From: Oenanthe sinensis
Lineage: Eukaryota > Streptophyta > Magnoliopsida > Apiales > Apiaceae
Direction of reading: 5' to 3'
DNA: 64,000 bases
Assembly: GCA_028671895.1 (NCBI GenBank)
Contig: CM053810.1
Coordinates: 30,545,501 to 30,609,500 of the forward strand
Made by a program: the position numbers and the translations under genes. Every line of letters starts with the position of its first letter. The first letter of the stretch is position 1. Under the pieces are notes generated by a model, which made no database searches, was not told the DNA's origin, and was given only the letters and a program-made list of their open reading frames with translations. Shown here one piece after another: positions 37,201-46,970 of this stretch.

Positions 37201-38258
37201 TTCAAAACGAAGATGAACCTTGTGTTTACAAGAAGGTTAGTGGGAGCCATGTGGCATTCATAGTACTATATGTTGATGATATACTACTAATGGGGAATGA
37301 CATACCTTCTCTCAAGGCTGTTAAGATTTGGTTAGGGAGCAACTTCTCTATGAAAGACTTAGGAGAAGCATCCTACATTCTAGGAATGAGGATCTATAGG
37401 GATAGATCTAGAAGGATGATCGGTCTAAGTCAGAGTACATACATCGAAAAGGTTTTGCATCGTTTTGGTATGCAAAATGCAAAAAGGGGATATGTCCCCG
37501 TATCTCAAGGGATAACGATCTCTAAAGATCAGTGTCCGAAATCATTGGATGACAAGGACTGCATGAGTAAGGTTCCATATGCCTCAGCAATTGGATCCAT
37601 CATGTATGCAATGGTATGTACTCGCCCAGATGTTTCGTATGCTTTAAGCATGACGAGCAGATACCAATCTAATCCAGGTGAAGGTCACTGGACGGCTGTC
37701 AAGAATATTCTAAAGTACTTGAAAAGGACTAAAGATTCATTCTTGGTGTATGGAGGAGAGGAGAAACTGGTTGTAAAAGGTTACACCGATGCAAGTTTCC
37801 AAACAGACAGGGATGATACTGTATCACAGTCTGGTTTTGTGTTTTGTCTAAACGGAGGTGCTGTAAGTTGGAAGAGTTCAAACCAAGAAACAGTAGCTGA
37901 TTCTACAATGGAGGCTGAGTACATTGCAGCTTGTGAAGCGGCTAAGGAAGCTGTTTGGATTCGAAAATTCATTAATGATTTGGGAGTGGTTCCATCGATC
38001 ACAGATCCCATTGATCTATACTGCGATAATAATGGAGCCATTGCACAGGCTAAAGAACCTAGAGCTCACTCCCGAACCAAACACATACTCAGGAGATATC
38101 ACCTCATTCGAGAGATTAATGAAAGGGGTGACATACACATATGTAAAGTGCACACAAATGATAACATTGCAGACCCACTGACCAAAGGCTTATCGCAGAA
38201 GAAGCACGACGGTCACACTAGTTCCATGGGTATTAGATACATGGGTGATTGGCTCTAG
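34293..38258 (+). CDS. A2 gag-pol polyprotein (copia, Angela-like), intact
   Basis: A 1321-residue single-frame polyprotein that would yield capsid/nucleocapsid, protease, integrase and reverse transcriptase-RNase H for cytoplasmic particle assembly, reverse transcription and nuclear integration. The start MTNNTNTLSV is chosen because A3 starts there; the frame is open 28 codons further upstream (to 34209). Domains follow A1: zinc knuckle 257-270, protease LDTG about 305-308, integrase Asp/Asp/Glu about 501/567/602, RT YVDD about 993-996, RNase H to about 1300, terminus MGDWL. No stop or frameshift. Oddities against A3 include Ser for Pro in DETFSSVAM and Asn for Lys in SSNQET. The element is now disabled in cis by A3. 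Confidence 0.94.
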   Translation: MTNNTNTLSVRSVLEKDKLTGGNNFLDWQRNLRIVLRQERKLHVIDIPPAGPLPEGATVEERAAHTKDENDATDVACLMLATMSAELQRQHVHMDAYTINEHLQSMFASQTRQDRFNTSKSLFNCKQGASEPVGPHVLKMIGYIEYLDTLGFPIGPETGIDLILNSLNNKFTQFVMNYNMNEFDKTPIELLAMLRTYETNMKTAEPAHILMVGNKGKAKGKGKWKGKKKTGSDSTPKPKSGPKQALKPKGGVAKGECHYCKKTGHWKRNCSVYLEDLKKKRAEQASNSGIYVIEVNLSISTSWVLDTGCASHICINVQEMQRSRTLAKGEMDLRVGNGARVAALAVGTYYLFLPSGLVLELENCYYVPAIRRNIISVSCLDKKGFSFTIKDNSCSFALNDLTYGVARLFNGLYVLDLDNPVCNIENKRLKVNDSNQTYLWHCRLGHINEKRISKLHKDGYLDKFDFESYQECESCLLGKMTKAPFTGKGQRATERLELIHSDVCGPMRVMARGGYYYFITFTDDFSRYGYVYLMKNKSDSFEKFKEYKAEVEKQIGGGASIKILRSDRGGEYLSTEFKDYLKECGIVSQLTPPGTPQWNGVSERRNRTLLDMVRSMMSHADLPISFWGYALETAAFTLNRVPTKKVQKTPYEIWEKKRSGMSFMKVWGCKAFVKRQVSDKLGPKSEECNFVGYPKETKAYYFYSPTEQKVFIARDAVFMERDFVSKRNSGRTIDLDKDREPQNSIEPEVEQEQDNDNAQQTQVVRRTGRIRHEPERYGFLLTQCGDLMLIDEDEPLTYQDATNSPDSKRWLEAMKSEMDSMYENRVWTLVDPPEGVKPIGCKWVFKKKTDMDGNVQTYKARLVAKGFRQIHGIDYDETFSSVAMVKSIRILLAIAAFHDYEIWQMDVKTAFLNGILEEDVDVYMTQPEGFVDPRNVSKVRKLRRSIYGLKQASRRWNIRFDETIKEYGFVQNEDEPCVYKKVSGSHVAFIVLYVDDILLMGNDIPSLKAVKIWLGSNFSMKDLGEASYILGMRIYRDRSRRMIGLSQSTYIEKVLHRFGMQNAKRGYVPVSQGITISKDQCPKSLDDKDCMSKVPYASAIGSIMYAMVCTRPDVSYALSMTSRYQSNPGEGHWTAVKNILKYLKRTKDSFLVYGGEEKLVVKGYTDASFQTDRDDTVSQSGFVFCLNGGAVSWKSSNQETVADSTMEAEYIAACEAAKEAVWIRKFINDLGVVPSITDPIDLYCDNNGAIAQAKEPRAHSRTKHILRRYHLIREINERGDIHICKVHTNDNIADPLTKGLSQKKHDGHTSSMGIRYMGDWL

Positions 38259-38272
38259 TGCAAGTGGGAGAT
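38259..38272 (+). other. A2 polypurine tract
   Basis: TGCAAGTGGGAGAT between the gag-pol stop and the 3' LTR, identical to A1. Confidence 0.85.
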
Positions 38273-39438
38273 TGTTGGTGTAGGTGCCCTAGAGGCAATA
38301 CAATGTTTATTTTGATAAACCTTTATGTCAATTGATTATTCAATAAACATATTTATTATGACTTTAATTACTGCGATATATTTGTTAGCATAATAAATGT
38401 CCTTATAATCATGATACACATTGTATAGTTTAGTACATGACTTGAACTTGAGATTATATAATATATCATATTCTTAAATGTCCCTAGTCGAGTATTATTA
38501 TTATAGGACAATAATAATACATAAATAGACTAGTATGTTGTTTGACAGATAACCACATCTCATTGGTTATAAGTATGGGGATACTAAAGTCAACACATAG
38601 GTACATGCAGGAGTACATGGTACTGGACAGACCCACAGTGAGATTCTTCATGTTTAATAAAGTCATAAGAAAGACTCACAGTGATAATGGTGTAATGATC
38701 CTCTGACTTGAGATCATTATATTTTTATACGAGGATTAATATACTTTGACTACATTAAAAGTTACCTTTGACCGGGTAATGATAAAAGTGGACATCGGGT
38801 ATATCATGAGTCGTATGAGAAATATGAATGATAGATAAAGGATTTAACCCTCCTATAATTAGGAGAGATATTATTGGCCTCTTGATTGAGTGAGACTATA
38901 AAATGCATGGTCGTGCTCAAATAATGATTTGTTTTCATAGTCTACTCATGGATCAAGTAAACCCGGATTAAATGTTGAAGAGGATGACTAAATACATGCC
39001 TCGAGTTTAATCTATAATATATATGGTTAAAAGGATTATATTACACGGAAACATTAATCACGAAAGGTTTTATCGAATCACGATTTAATTATTGTTTAAT
39101 TGGGTAGCAATGATGTATTACTAGATGCCGCTCATTGTTTATAATTTTATTGGAGAATAAAATTATTGCCAATTAAATAATAGCCTATAGGGTCACACGC
39201 AAAGAGCACTTAGAGGAATAGTTAATTTAAATTATAGATTTAAATTAATTGATAATTATTTGAATTTTTATTATATTAATTAAGTGAGACTTAATTAATT
39301 AAGATAATATAAATTCAAATTAGAATTGTATTTCTGCCCATAATAATTAAGTATGACTTAGTTATTAATTAAATAATAAAATTCATTTTATTATTTTCCT
39401 AGACCTACATGGGTTAGGTTTTGCTGCTATGGGCCTGT
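38273..39438 (+). repeat. A2 3' LTR, left part
   Basis: The first 1166 bp of the 3' LTR, ending in the A3 target-site copy CCTGT (39434-39438). It continues at 48519. Confidence 0.95.
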
Positions 39439-40986
39439 TGTTGGGTTCCGATGCATAAAACGCAGCGGATAAACGTAAATATAACGAAAATTTTGGAACC
39501 CAAACGCAGGATCATGTATAAGACTTGACTGATTATGGTAAACAGAATCATACCTATTCTTGTCTTGACTTTCACGAACTCAACGGAGATCCTTGCTATC
39601 ACGATTTTGTGTCTTCCTCTCGAAAGCACCTCTATGGTATCCACACGAGCACCTTCAAGAACGTCTCACGATCTTGATCACGGGATGGATGTACTAGCCT
39701 CCTTTGATGAATTCAAATGACTGCCTTTTCTGCCTCCTTGCTCTGCCTCTAGGGTTTTATCATATAAAACCTGTAGCTCTTTTAACCTATCATTATCTAT
39801 TTATAATGACTGGTTAAACGGGCCTAAGCAGTAAAACCTAACCCATGTAGGTATAGGATTAAATAATAAAACATGTTTCTATTATTTAATTAATAATTAA
39901 GTCATACTTAATTATTATGGGCAGAAATCCTCTTCAACTTCGAATTTATATTATTTCAATTAATTAAGTCTCACTTAATTAATATAATAAAATTCAAACA
40001 ATCATCAATTAATTTAAATCTATAATTTAAATTAACTATTCCTCTAGATGCTCTATGTGTGTGACCCTATAGGCTATTATTTAATTAGCAATAATTTTAT
40101 TCTCCAATAAAATTATAAACAATGAGCGGTATCTAGTAATACATCATTGCTATCCAATTAAACAATAATTAAATCGTGATTTGATAAAACCTTTCATGAA
40201 TAATGTTTCCGTGTAATATAATCCCTTTAACCATATATATTATAGATTAAACTCGAGGCATGTGTTTAGTCATCCTCTTCAACATTTAATCCGGGTTTAC
40301 TTGATCCATGAGTAGACTATGAAAAACAAATCATTATTTGAGCACGGCCATGCATTTTATAGTCTCACTCAATCAAGAGGCCAATAATATCTCTCCTAAT
40401 TATAGGAGGGTTAAATCCTTTATCTATCATTCATATTTCTCATACGACTCATGATATACCCGATGTCCACTTTTATCATCACCCGGTCAAAGGTAACTTT
40501 TAATGTAGTCAGAGTATATTAATCCTCGTATAGAAATATAATGATCTCAAGTCAGAGGATCATTACACCATTATCACTGTGAGTCTTTCTTATGACTTTA
40601 TTAAACATGAAGAATCTCACTGTGGGTCTGTCCAGTACCATGTACTCCTACATGTACCTATGCATTGACTTTAGTATCCCCATACTTATAACCAATGAGA
40701 TATGGTTATCTGTCAAACAACATACTAGTCTATTTATGTATTATTATTGTCCTATAATAATAATACTCGACTAGGGACATTTAAGAATATGATATATTAT
40801 ATAATCTCAAGTTCAAGTCATGTACTTAAACTATATAACTTGTATCATGATTCTAAGGACATTTATTATGCTAACAAATATATCGCAGTAATTAAAGTCA
40901 TAATAAATACGTTTATTGAATAATCAAATGACATAAAGGTTTATTAAAGGAAACATTGTATTGCCTCTAGGGCACCTACACTAACA
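39439..40986 (-). repeat. A3 3' LTR
   Basis: On the minus strand it runs from 40986 (TGTTAGTGTAGGTGCCC) to 39439 (...GGAACCCAACA). It is nearly identical to 46971-48518. Confidence 0.95.
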
Positions 40987-41000
40987 ATCTCCCACTTGCA
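40987..41000 (-). other. A3 polypurine tract
   Basis: The minus strand reads TGCAAGTGGGAGAT between the pol stop and the 3' LTR. Confidence 0.85.
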
Positions 41001-44000
41001 CTAGAGCCAATCACCCATGTATCTAATACCCATGGAACTAGTGTGACCGTCGTGCTTCTTCTGCGATAAGCCTTTGGTCAGTGGGTCTGCAATGTTATCA
41101 TTTGTGTGCACTTTACATATGTGTATGTCACCCCTTTCATTAATCTCTCGAATGAGGTGATATCTCCTGAGTATGTGTTTGGTTCGAGAGTGAGCTCTAG
41201 GTTCTTTAGCCTGTGCAATGGCTCCATTATTATCACAGTATAGATCAATGGGATCTGCGATCGATGGAACCACTCCCAAATCATTAATGAATTTTCGAAT
41301 CCAAACAGCTTCCTTAGCCGCTTCACAAGCTGCAATGTACTCAGCCTCCATTGTAGAATCAGCTACTGTTTCTTGCTTTGAACTCTTCCAACTTACAGCA
41401 CCTCCGTTTAGACAAAACACAAAACCAGACTGTGATACAGTATCATCCCTGTCTGTTTGGAAACTTGCATCGGTGTAACCTTTTACAACCAGTTTCTCCT
41501 CTCCTCCATACACCAAGAATGAATCTTTAGTCCTTTTCAAGTACTTTAGAATATTCTTGACAGCCGTCCAGTGACCCTCACCTGGATTAGATTGGTATCT
41601 GCTCGTCATGCTTAAAGCATACGAAACATCTGGGCGAGTACATACCATTTCATACATGATGGATCCAATTGCTGAGGCATATGGAACCTTACTCATGCGG
41701 TCCTTGTCATCCAATGATTTCGGACACTGATCTTTAGAGATCGTTATCCCTTGAGATACGGGGACATATCCCCTTTTTGCATTTTGCATACCAAAACGAT
41801 GCAAAACCTTTTCGATGTATGTACTCTGACTTAGACCGATCATCCTTCTAGATCTATCCCTATAGATCCTCATTCCTAGAATGTAGGATGCATCTCCTAA
41901 GTCTTTCATAGAGAAGTTGCTCCCTAACCAAATCTTAACAGCCTTGAGAGAAGGTATGTCATTCCCCATTAGTAGTATGTCATCAACATATAGTACTATG
42001 AATGCCACATGGCTCCCACTAACCTTCTTGTAAACACAAGGTTCATCTTCGTTTTGAACAAAGCCATACTCTTTGACTGTTTCATCGAAACGGATATTCC
42101 ATCTCCTAGAGGCTTGCTTCAATCCATAAATGGATCGACGTAATTTACATACCTTGCTAACATTCCTTGGATCGACAAAACCTTCAGGTTGTGTCATGTA
42201 CACATCCACATCCTCTTCAAGTATTCCGTTAAGGAAGGCTGTTTTGACATCCATTTGCCAGATTTCATAATCATGGAATGCTGCAATAGCAAGCAAAATC
42301 CTTATGGACTTGACCATAGCCACTGGTGAGAAAGTCTCGTCATAGTCAATACCATGAATTTGTCTGAAACCTTTTGCAACCAGTCTTGCTTTATAGGTCT
42401 GAACATTTCCATCCATGTCAGTTTTCTTCTTGAAAACCCATTTGCACCCTATGGGTTTTACCCCTTCAGGTGGATCAACCAAAGTCCATACTTGGTTTTC
42501 ATACATGGATTCCATCTCGGATTTCATGGCTTCTAGCCATCTCTTAGATTCTGGACTGCTCATAGCATCTTGGTATGTGAGAGGCTCATCTTCATTTATG
42601 AGCATCAAATCACCACATTGAGTCAAAAGAAATCCATATCTCTCTGGCTCATGGCGAATTCTACCAGTTCTACGAACAACCTGTGTTTGTTGAGCGTTAT
42701 TATTGTCCTGCTCTTGTTCCACTTCAGGTTCAATGCTATTTTGTGGTTCTCGATCTTCATCGAGGTCTATAGTTCTCCCACTGTTTCTTTTGGAAACAAA
42801 ATCCCTTTCCATGAAGACAGCATCTCGAGCAATAAACACTTTTTGCTCAGAAGGACTATAGAAATAATACGCCTTTGTTTCTTTAGGGTATCCCACAAAA
42901 TTGCACTCTTCAGATTTAGGTCCAAGCTTGTCAGATACTTGACGCTTCACAAACGCCTTGCATCCCCAAACTTTCATAAAGCTCATGCCTGACCGTTTCT
43001 TCTCCCATATCTCATATGGAGTCTTTTGAACCTTCTTAGTAGGAACACGGTTAAGTGTGAAAGCCGCTGTTTCTAGAGCATAACCCCAGAAACTAATTGG
43101 AAGATCTGCATGACTCATCATCGATCGCACCATGTCCAACAAGGTGCGATTTCTCCTCTCTGAAACTCCATTCCATTGAGGTGTACCTGGCGGAGTGAGT
43201 TGTGATACAATACCACACTCCTTTAAATAATCTTTAAATTCAGTGCTCAAGTATTCTCCTCCACGATCAGATCGTAAGATTTTAATACTTGCACCTCCGC
43301 CAATTTGCTTCTCTACTTCAGCCTTGTATTCTTTGAACTTTTCAAAAGAATCGGATTTATTCTTCATAAGATATACATATCCATATCTACTGAAATCATC
43401 AGTAAATGTTATGAAGTAGTAGTAGCCTCCTTTAGCCATCACACGCATTGGGCCACATACATCACTATGTATTAGCTCCAAACGTTCAGTGGCCCTTTGA
43501 CCCTTACCAGTGAAAGGGGCTTTAGTCATTTTACCAAGCAAACAAGATTCGCATTCTTGGTATGATTCAAAATCAAACTTATCCAAATATCCATCCTTAT
43601 GTAATTTGGATATGCGTTTCTCATTTATATGGCCTAGACGACAATGCCAGAGGTATGTTTGATTTGAGTCATTAACTTTAAGTCGTTTGTTTTCTATATT
43701 ACAGACAGGATTATCTAAGTCAAGAACATATAAACCATTAAACAAACGCGCAACACCATAGGTTAAATCATTCAAAGCAAAAGAGCAACTGTTGTCCTTT
43801 ATTGTAAACGAAAAACCTTTCTTGTCCAAACAAGAAACAGAAATAATGTTTCTGCGAATTGCAGGCACGTAATAACAACTCTCCAGTTCTAAAACTAGCC
43901 CAGAGGGCAAAGATAAATAATAGGTTCCTACAGCTAAAGCAGCAACTCTTGCTCCGTTGCCAACTCGTAGGTCCATTTCTCCTTTAGCCAATGTCCTACT

Positions 44001-44966
44001 TCTCTGCATTTCCTGCACATTTATACAAATGTGAGAAGCACATCCGGTATCCAATACCCAAGATGTAGAAATAGACAGATTGACTTCTATAACATATATA
44101 CCTGAATTAGAAGCTTGCTCAGCCCTCTTCTTCTTCAGATCCTCCAAGTAAACTGAACAGTTTCTCTTCCAGTGACCAGTTTTCTTACAGTAGTGACATT
44201 CACCCTTAGCGACCCCACCTTTAGGCTTTAAAGCCTGTTTAGGACCTGACTTTGGCTTGGGTGTAGAATCAGAACCTGTCTTCTTCTTACCCTTCCACTT
44301 GCCTTTCCCTTTGGCCTTACCTTTATTGTCCACCATCAGTATGGGAGCAGGTTCAGCCGTCTTCATGTTGGTCTCATATGTTCTCAACATAGCCAACAAT
44401 TCAGTAGGTGTTTTGTCAAACTCATTCATATTGTAGTTCATAACAAACTGAGTGAATTTGTTGTTCAAAGAATTCAAGATTAGGTCAATACCAGTTTCCG
44501 GACCAATCGGGAAACCCAAAGTATCAAGATACTCAATGTAACCAATCATCTTCAGAACATGTGGGCCAACTGGTTCATTTGCCCCTTGTTTGCAGTTAAA
44601 GAGTGACTTGCTCGTGTTGAACCTTTCTTGACGAGTTTGGCTTGCAAACATGCTTTGCAAGTGCTCATTGATAGTATATGCATCCATATGCACATGCTGT
44701 CTTTGAAGCTCAGCACTCATAGTTGCTAACATAAGACACGCAACATCAGTTGCATCATTCTCATCCTTAGTGTGGGCCGCTCGTTCCTCAACAGTAGCGC
44801 CCTCAGGAAGGGGACCTGCCGGAGGAATATCAATGACATGAAGCTTGCGCTCCTGCCTGAGGACAATCCTCAAATTCCTCTGCCAGTCTAGGAAGTTGTT
44901 TCCTCCTGTCAGCTTATCCTTCTCAAGGACAGATCGTACGGATAGTGTGTTTGTGTTGTTTGTCAT
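41001..44966 (-). CDS. A3 gag-pol polyprotein (copia, Angela-like), intact
   Basis: One frame of 1321 residues from MTNNTNTLSV to MGDWL. Visible motifs: gag zinc knuckle CHYCKKTGHWKRNC (257-270); protease WVLDTGCASH (303-312); zinc ligands of the integrase N-domain (LWHCRLGH and CESCLLGK); integrase catalytic Asp, Asp and Glu in HSDVCGP, RSDRGGEY and SERRNRT; RT with QMDVKTAFLN, YGLKQASRRWN and YVDD; RNase H with TDASFQTD, EAEYIAA and LYCDNNGA. Length and order fit a copia element using one gag-pol frame, as in BARE/Angela-type relatives. The start ATG has only non-coding leader upstream. No break was found; GSIMYEM replaces GSIMYAM of the sisters. Confidence 0.96.
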   Translation of the reverse strand: MTNNTNTLSVRSVLEKDKLTGGNNFLDWQRNLRIVLRQERKLHVIDIPPAGPLPEGATVEERAAHTKDENDATDVACLMLATMSAELQRQHVHMDAYTINEHLQSMFASQTRQERFNTSKSLFNCKQGANEPVGPHVLKMIGYIEYLDTLGFPIGPETGIDLILNSLNNKFTQFVMNYNMNEFDKTPTELLAMLRTYETNMKTAEPAPILMVDNKGKAKGKGKWKGKKKTGSDSTPKPKSGPKQALKPKGGVAKGECHYCKKTGHWKRNCSVYLEDLKKKRAEQASNSGIYVIEVNLSISTSWVLDTGCASHICINVQEMQRSRTLAKGEMDLRVGNGARVAALAVGTYYLSLPSGLVLELESCYYVPAIRRNIISVSCLDKKGFSFTIKDNSCSFALNDLTYGVARLFNGLYVLDLDNPVCNIENKRLKVNDSNQTYLWHCRLGHINEKRISKLHKDGYLDKFDFESYQECESCLLGKMTKAPFTGKGQRATERLELIHSDVCGPMRVMAKGGYYYFITFTDDFSRYGYVYLMKNKSDSFEKFKEYKAEVEKQIGGGASIKILRSDRGGEYLSTEFKDYLKECGIVSQLTPPGTPQWNGVSERRNRTLLDMVRSMMSHADLPISFWGYALETAAFTLNRVPTKKVQKTPYEIWEKKRSGMSFMKVWGCKAFVKRQVSDKLGPKSEECNFVGYPKETKAYYFYSPSEQKVFIARDAVFMERDFVSKRNSGRTIDLDEDREPQNSIEPEVEQEQDNNNAQQTQVVRRTGRIRHEPERYGFLLTQCGDLMLINEDEPLTYQDAMSSPESKRWLEAMKSEMESMYENQVWTLVDPPEGVKPIGCKWVFKKKTDMDGNVQTYKARLVAKGFRQIHGIDYDETFSPVAMVKSIRILLAIAAFHDYEIWQMDVKTAFLNGILEEDVDVYMTQPEGFVDPRNVSKVCKLRRSIYGLKQASRRWNIRFDETVKEYGFVQNEDEPCVYKKVSGSHVAFIVLYVDDILLMGNDIPSLKAVKIWLGSNFSMKDLGDASYILGMRIYRDRSRRMIGLSQSTYIEKVLHRFGMQNAKRGYVPVSQGITISKDQCPKSLDDKDRMSKVPYASAIGSIMYEMVCTRPDVSYALSMTSRYQSNPGEGHWTAVKNILKYLKRTKDSFLVYGGEEKLVVKGYTDASFQTDRDDTVSQSGFVFCLNGGAVSWKSSKQETVADSTMEAEYIAACEAAKEAVWIRKFINDLGVVPSIADPIDLYCDNNGAIAQAKEPRAHSRTKHILRRYHLIREINERGDIHICKVHTNDNIADPLTKGLSQKKHDGHTSSMGIRYMGDWL

Positions 44967-46315
44967 TACTTTGGTATCTACAATGATAAAAGCACAAAAC
45001 TAAACATTAGATTGTCTGAGTTATTTATTATGTTCAAATGATTATGATACATTCATAATATATCTCCCACTATTTTTATCAAATCAATAGCCCTTACTAT
45101 TAATTTGGAAAGTATATCCCATAATCCTTTCTAGTGAGCCAAGATCCATATTTCGTCATGTCTCAAGTCAACCACTGGAAGTCCTTAAGAATGATTATTT
45201 AGGTAGACAACATTTGTCAATTATATCATATATAATTCTTGGATAGTTTGGTGAGCAACGATTGATCTTATCTATCTAATAGATTTTTAACCAAACTCTA
45301 TGCTTCTAAGTTCATAATGGTTGAATATAACCGTTTACTTTCACCTTATTATGACGACTCAGTTAAGTTTGACCCAATGATACAACGGCCGAATATAACC
45401 GCTTATATTCGTCGCATCTCACCACGATAGATAGGAGTCCCCTATCACTGACAGTCTTTCCCCTAATCGATCTAGGATTCGATGAGTGTTCATTCATTGG
45501 AAAGCATCCGATTAAAACTTAATATTTTGTTAAGGGGTTTAGAAAATTTACGACGATCATGATCACATCATGAAGAGATCCTCAATTTTTCCTTGAACTA
45601 AATATTTCAAATTGACATCTTAAATTGTTCATTTCCCAGGTAGATGGAGGATACCAGTGGTCACACTTAAAACCCATCAGCCTTACGAATACGCATATCC
45701 GTTTTTGTCAGAAAATCCCAATTATAGATATCAAAATCTATATTCAATTCCGTGTTTAAAAAATCCATATTTCATAAACACAAGAATCTCATGATCGTTT
45801 GTTAATTTTAAAATCTTAAATCGTTACAGATTTTATCTTGTTTAGCATGGCAAGCATGGCATGGGTGTCGTATCTAATACATACATACATACATGATTAA
45901 TCTAATTAAAGCATGCATCATTCATACATCAATATGTAAAGTGCAGTATGTAAACGTGCTTGGTTATGGCCCCTTTCCTATGTGATCCTTTCGAGCTAAT
46001 GAAAGGATCAAAGTCAATCTATGGTGGTAAAATATAAATACAATTACATGTCTTCATTCTTCTTGTATCCACTAGTGCCTGCTCCTCTTCTTGGATCATC
46101 TTTCAGTCTTCAAGTACATTACATGGAATAATTGAATACAACCTATACTAATGTACTTACATAAGAAAACTCGACTTACATTCGAGGTTAAACAATTACA
46201 AGAATGAAGAAAACGACATGCAAGTCGTATTTATAAAACCAAAACCAAAACCATTAATCTAGGGGTCTAAGGGCCATAACCAGCACCATGCTCAAGTACA
46301 CAAAATAAAATATTG

Positions 46316-46378
46316 CGGGGGTCCGGGGGCGGCAGCCCCCGGGCGGGGTCTGGGGGCGGCAGCCCCCAGCTGGGGTCG
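46316..46378 (-). repeat. A3 GC-rich hairpin cluster
   Basis: Two GGGGGC...GCCCCC hairpin units with a four-base loop, against three in A1 and A2. Confidence 0.9.
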
Positions 46379-46440
46379 AGCTACAGATCATATCTGAACT
46401 ACAGATTATATCTGTTGGCCTTTTTCCCCACTGCAATTTA

Positions 46441-46770
46441 TACAGTCCATCAGAGTTTACTGCTAAACTCTGATCAGCACAGTCCATCAGAGTTTACTGC
46501 TAAACTCTGATCAACACAGTCCATCAGAGTTTACTGCTAAACTCTGATCAGAGACCATCGGAGTTTGTTAAACTCTGACCATGCTCTATACTCTGACCTG
46601 ACCATCAGAGTTTATTAAACTCTGAGCGAGTCCATCAGAGTTTGTTAAACTCTGACACAGTCCATCAGAGTTTACTGCTAAACTCTGATCAGACCATCAG
46701 AGTTTATTAAACTCTGAGCGAGTCCATCAGAGTTTGTTAAACTCTGACCCAGCCCCAATTTCACAAACTC
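46441..46770 (-). repeat. A3 leader hairpin array (CAGAGTTTA / TAAACTCTG)
   Basis: Nine inverted-repeat units with AGAGTTT/AAACTCT arms (one arm is CGGAGTTT). Loops are either ACTGCT-like or two to three bases. A half unit lies at the primer-site end. Neighbouring units recur as sets, which suggests segmental duplication within the array. Confidence 0.88.
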
Positions 46771-46957
46771 TGATCAGACACTGAATATACATTCTCTGAC
46801 AGTTACATATTGGCAGAAGCATAGCAGTCTCATAACAGGCATGGCAGTCGCATAACAGATTATGACAAAGCAGTAGCATGGAATGGCAGTCACCAAAACA
46901 GGCATGTATGCATCAAATACATAAAACACGTAACCAAATCAGTCCCTTATACACGTA

Positions 46958-46969
46958 GCTCTGATGCCA
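46958..46969 (-). other. A3 primer-binding site (initiator tRNA-Met)
   Basis: The minus strand reads TGGCATCAGAGC one base inside the 5' LTR. Confidence 0.88.
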
Positions 46970-46970
46970 T

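Larger units (their letters stand above)
44967..46970 (-). other. A3 untranslated leader
   Basis: No credible gene. From gag outward it holds the conserved block with AACGGTTATATTC-like repeats (rc near 45310-45420), the GC-rich hairpins (46316-46378), the AGAGTTT/AAACTCT hairpin array (46441-46770) and the primer-binding site. Confidence 0.8.
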
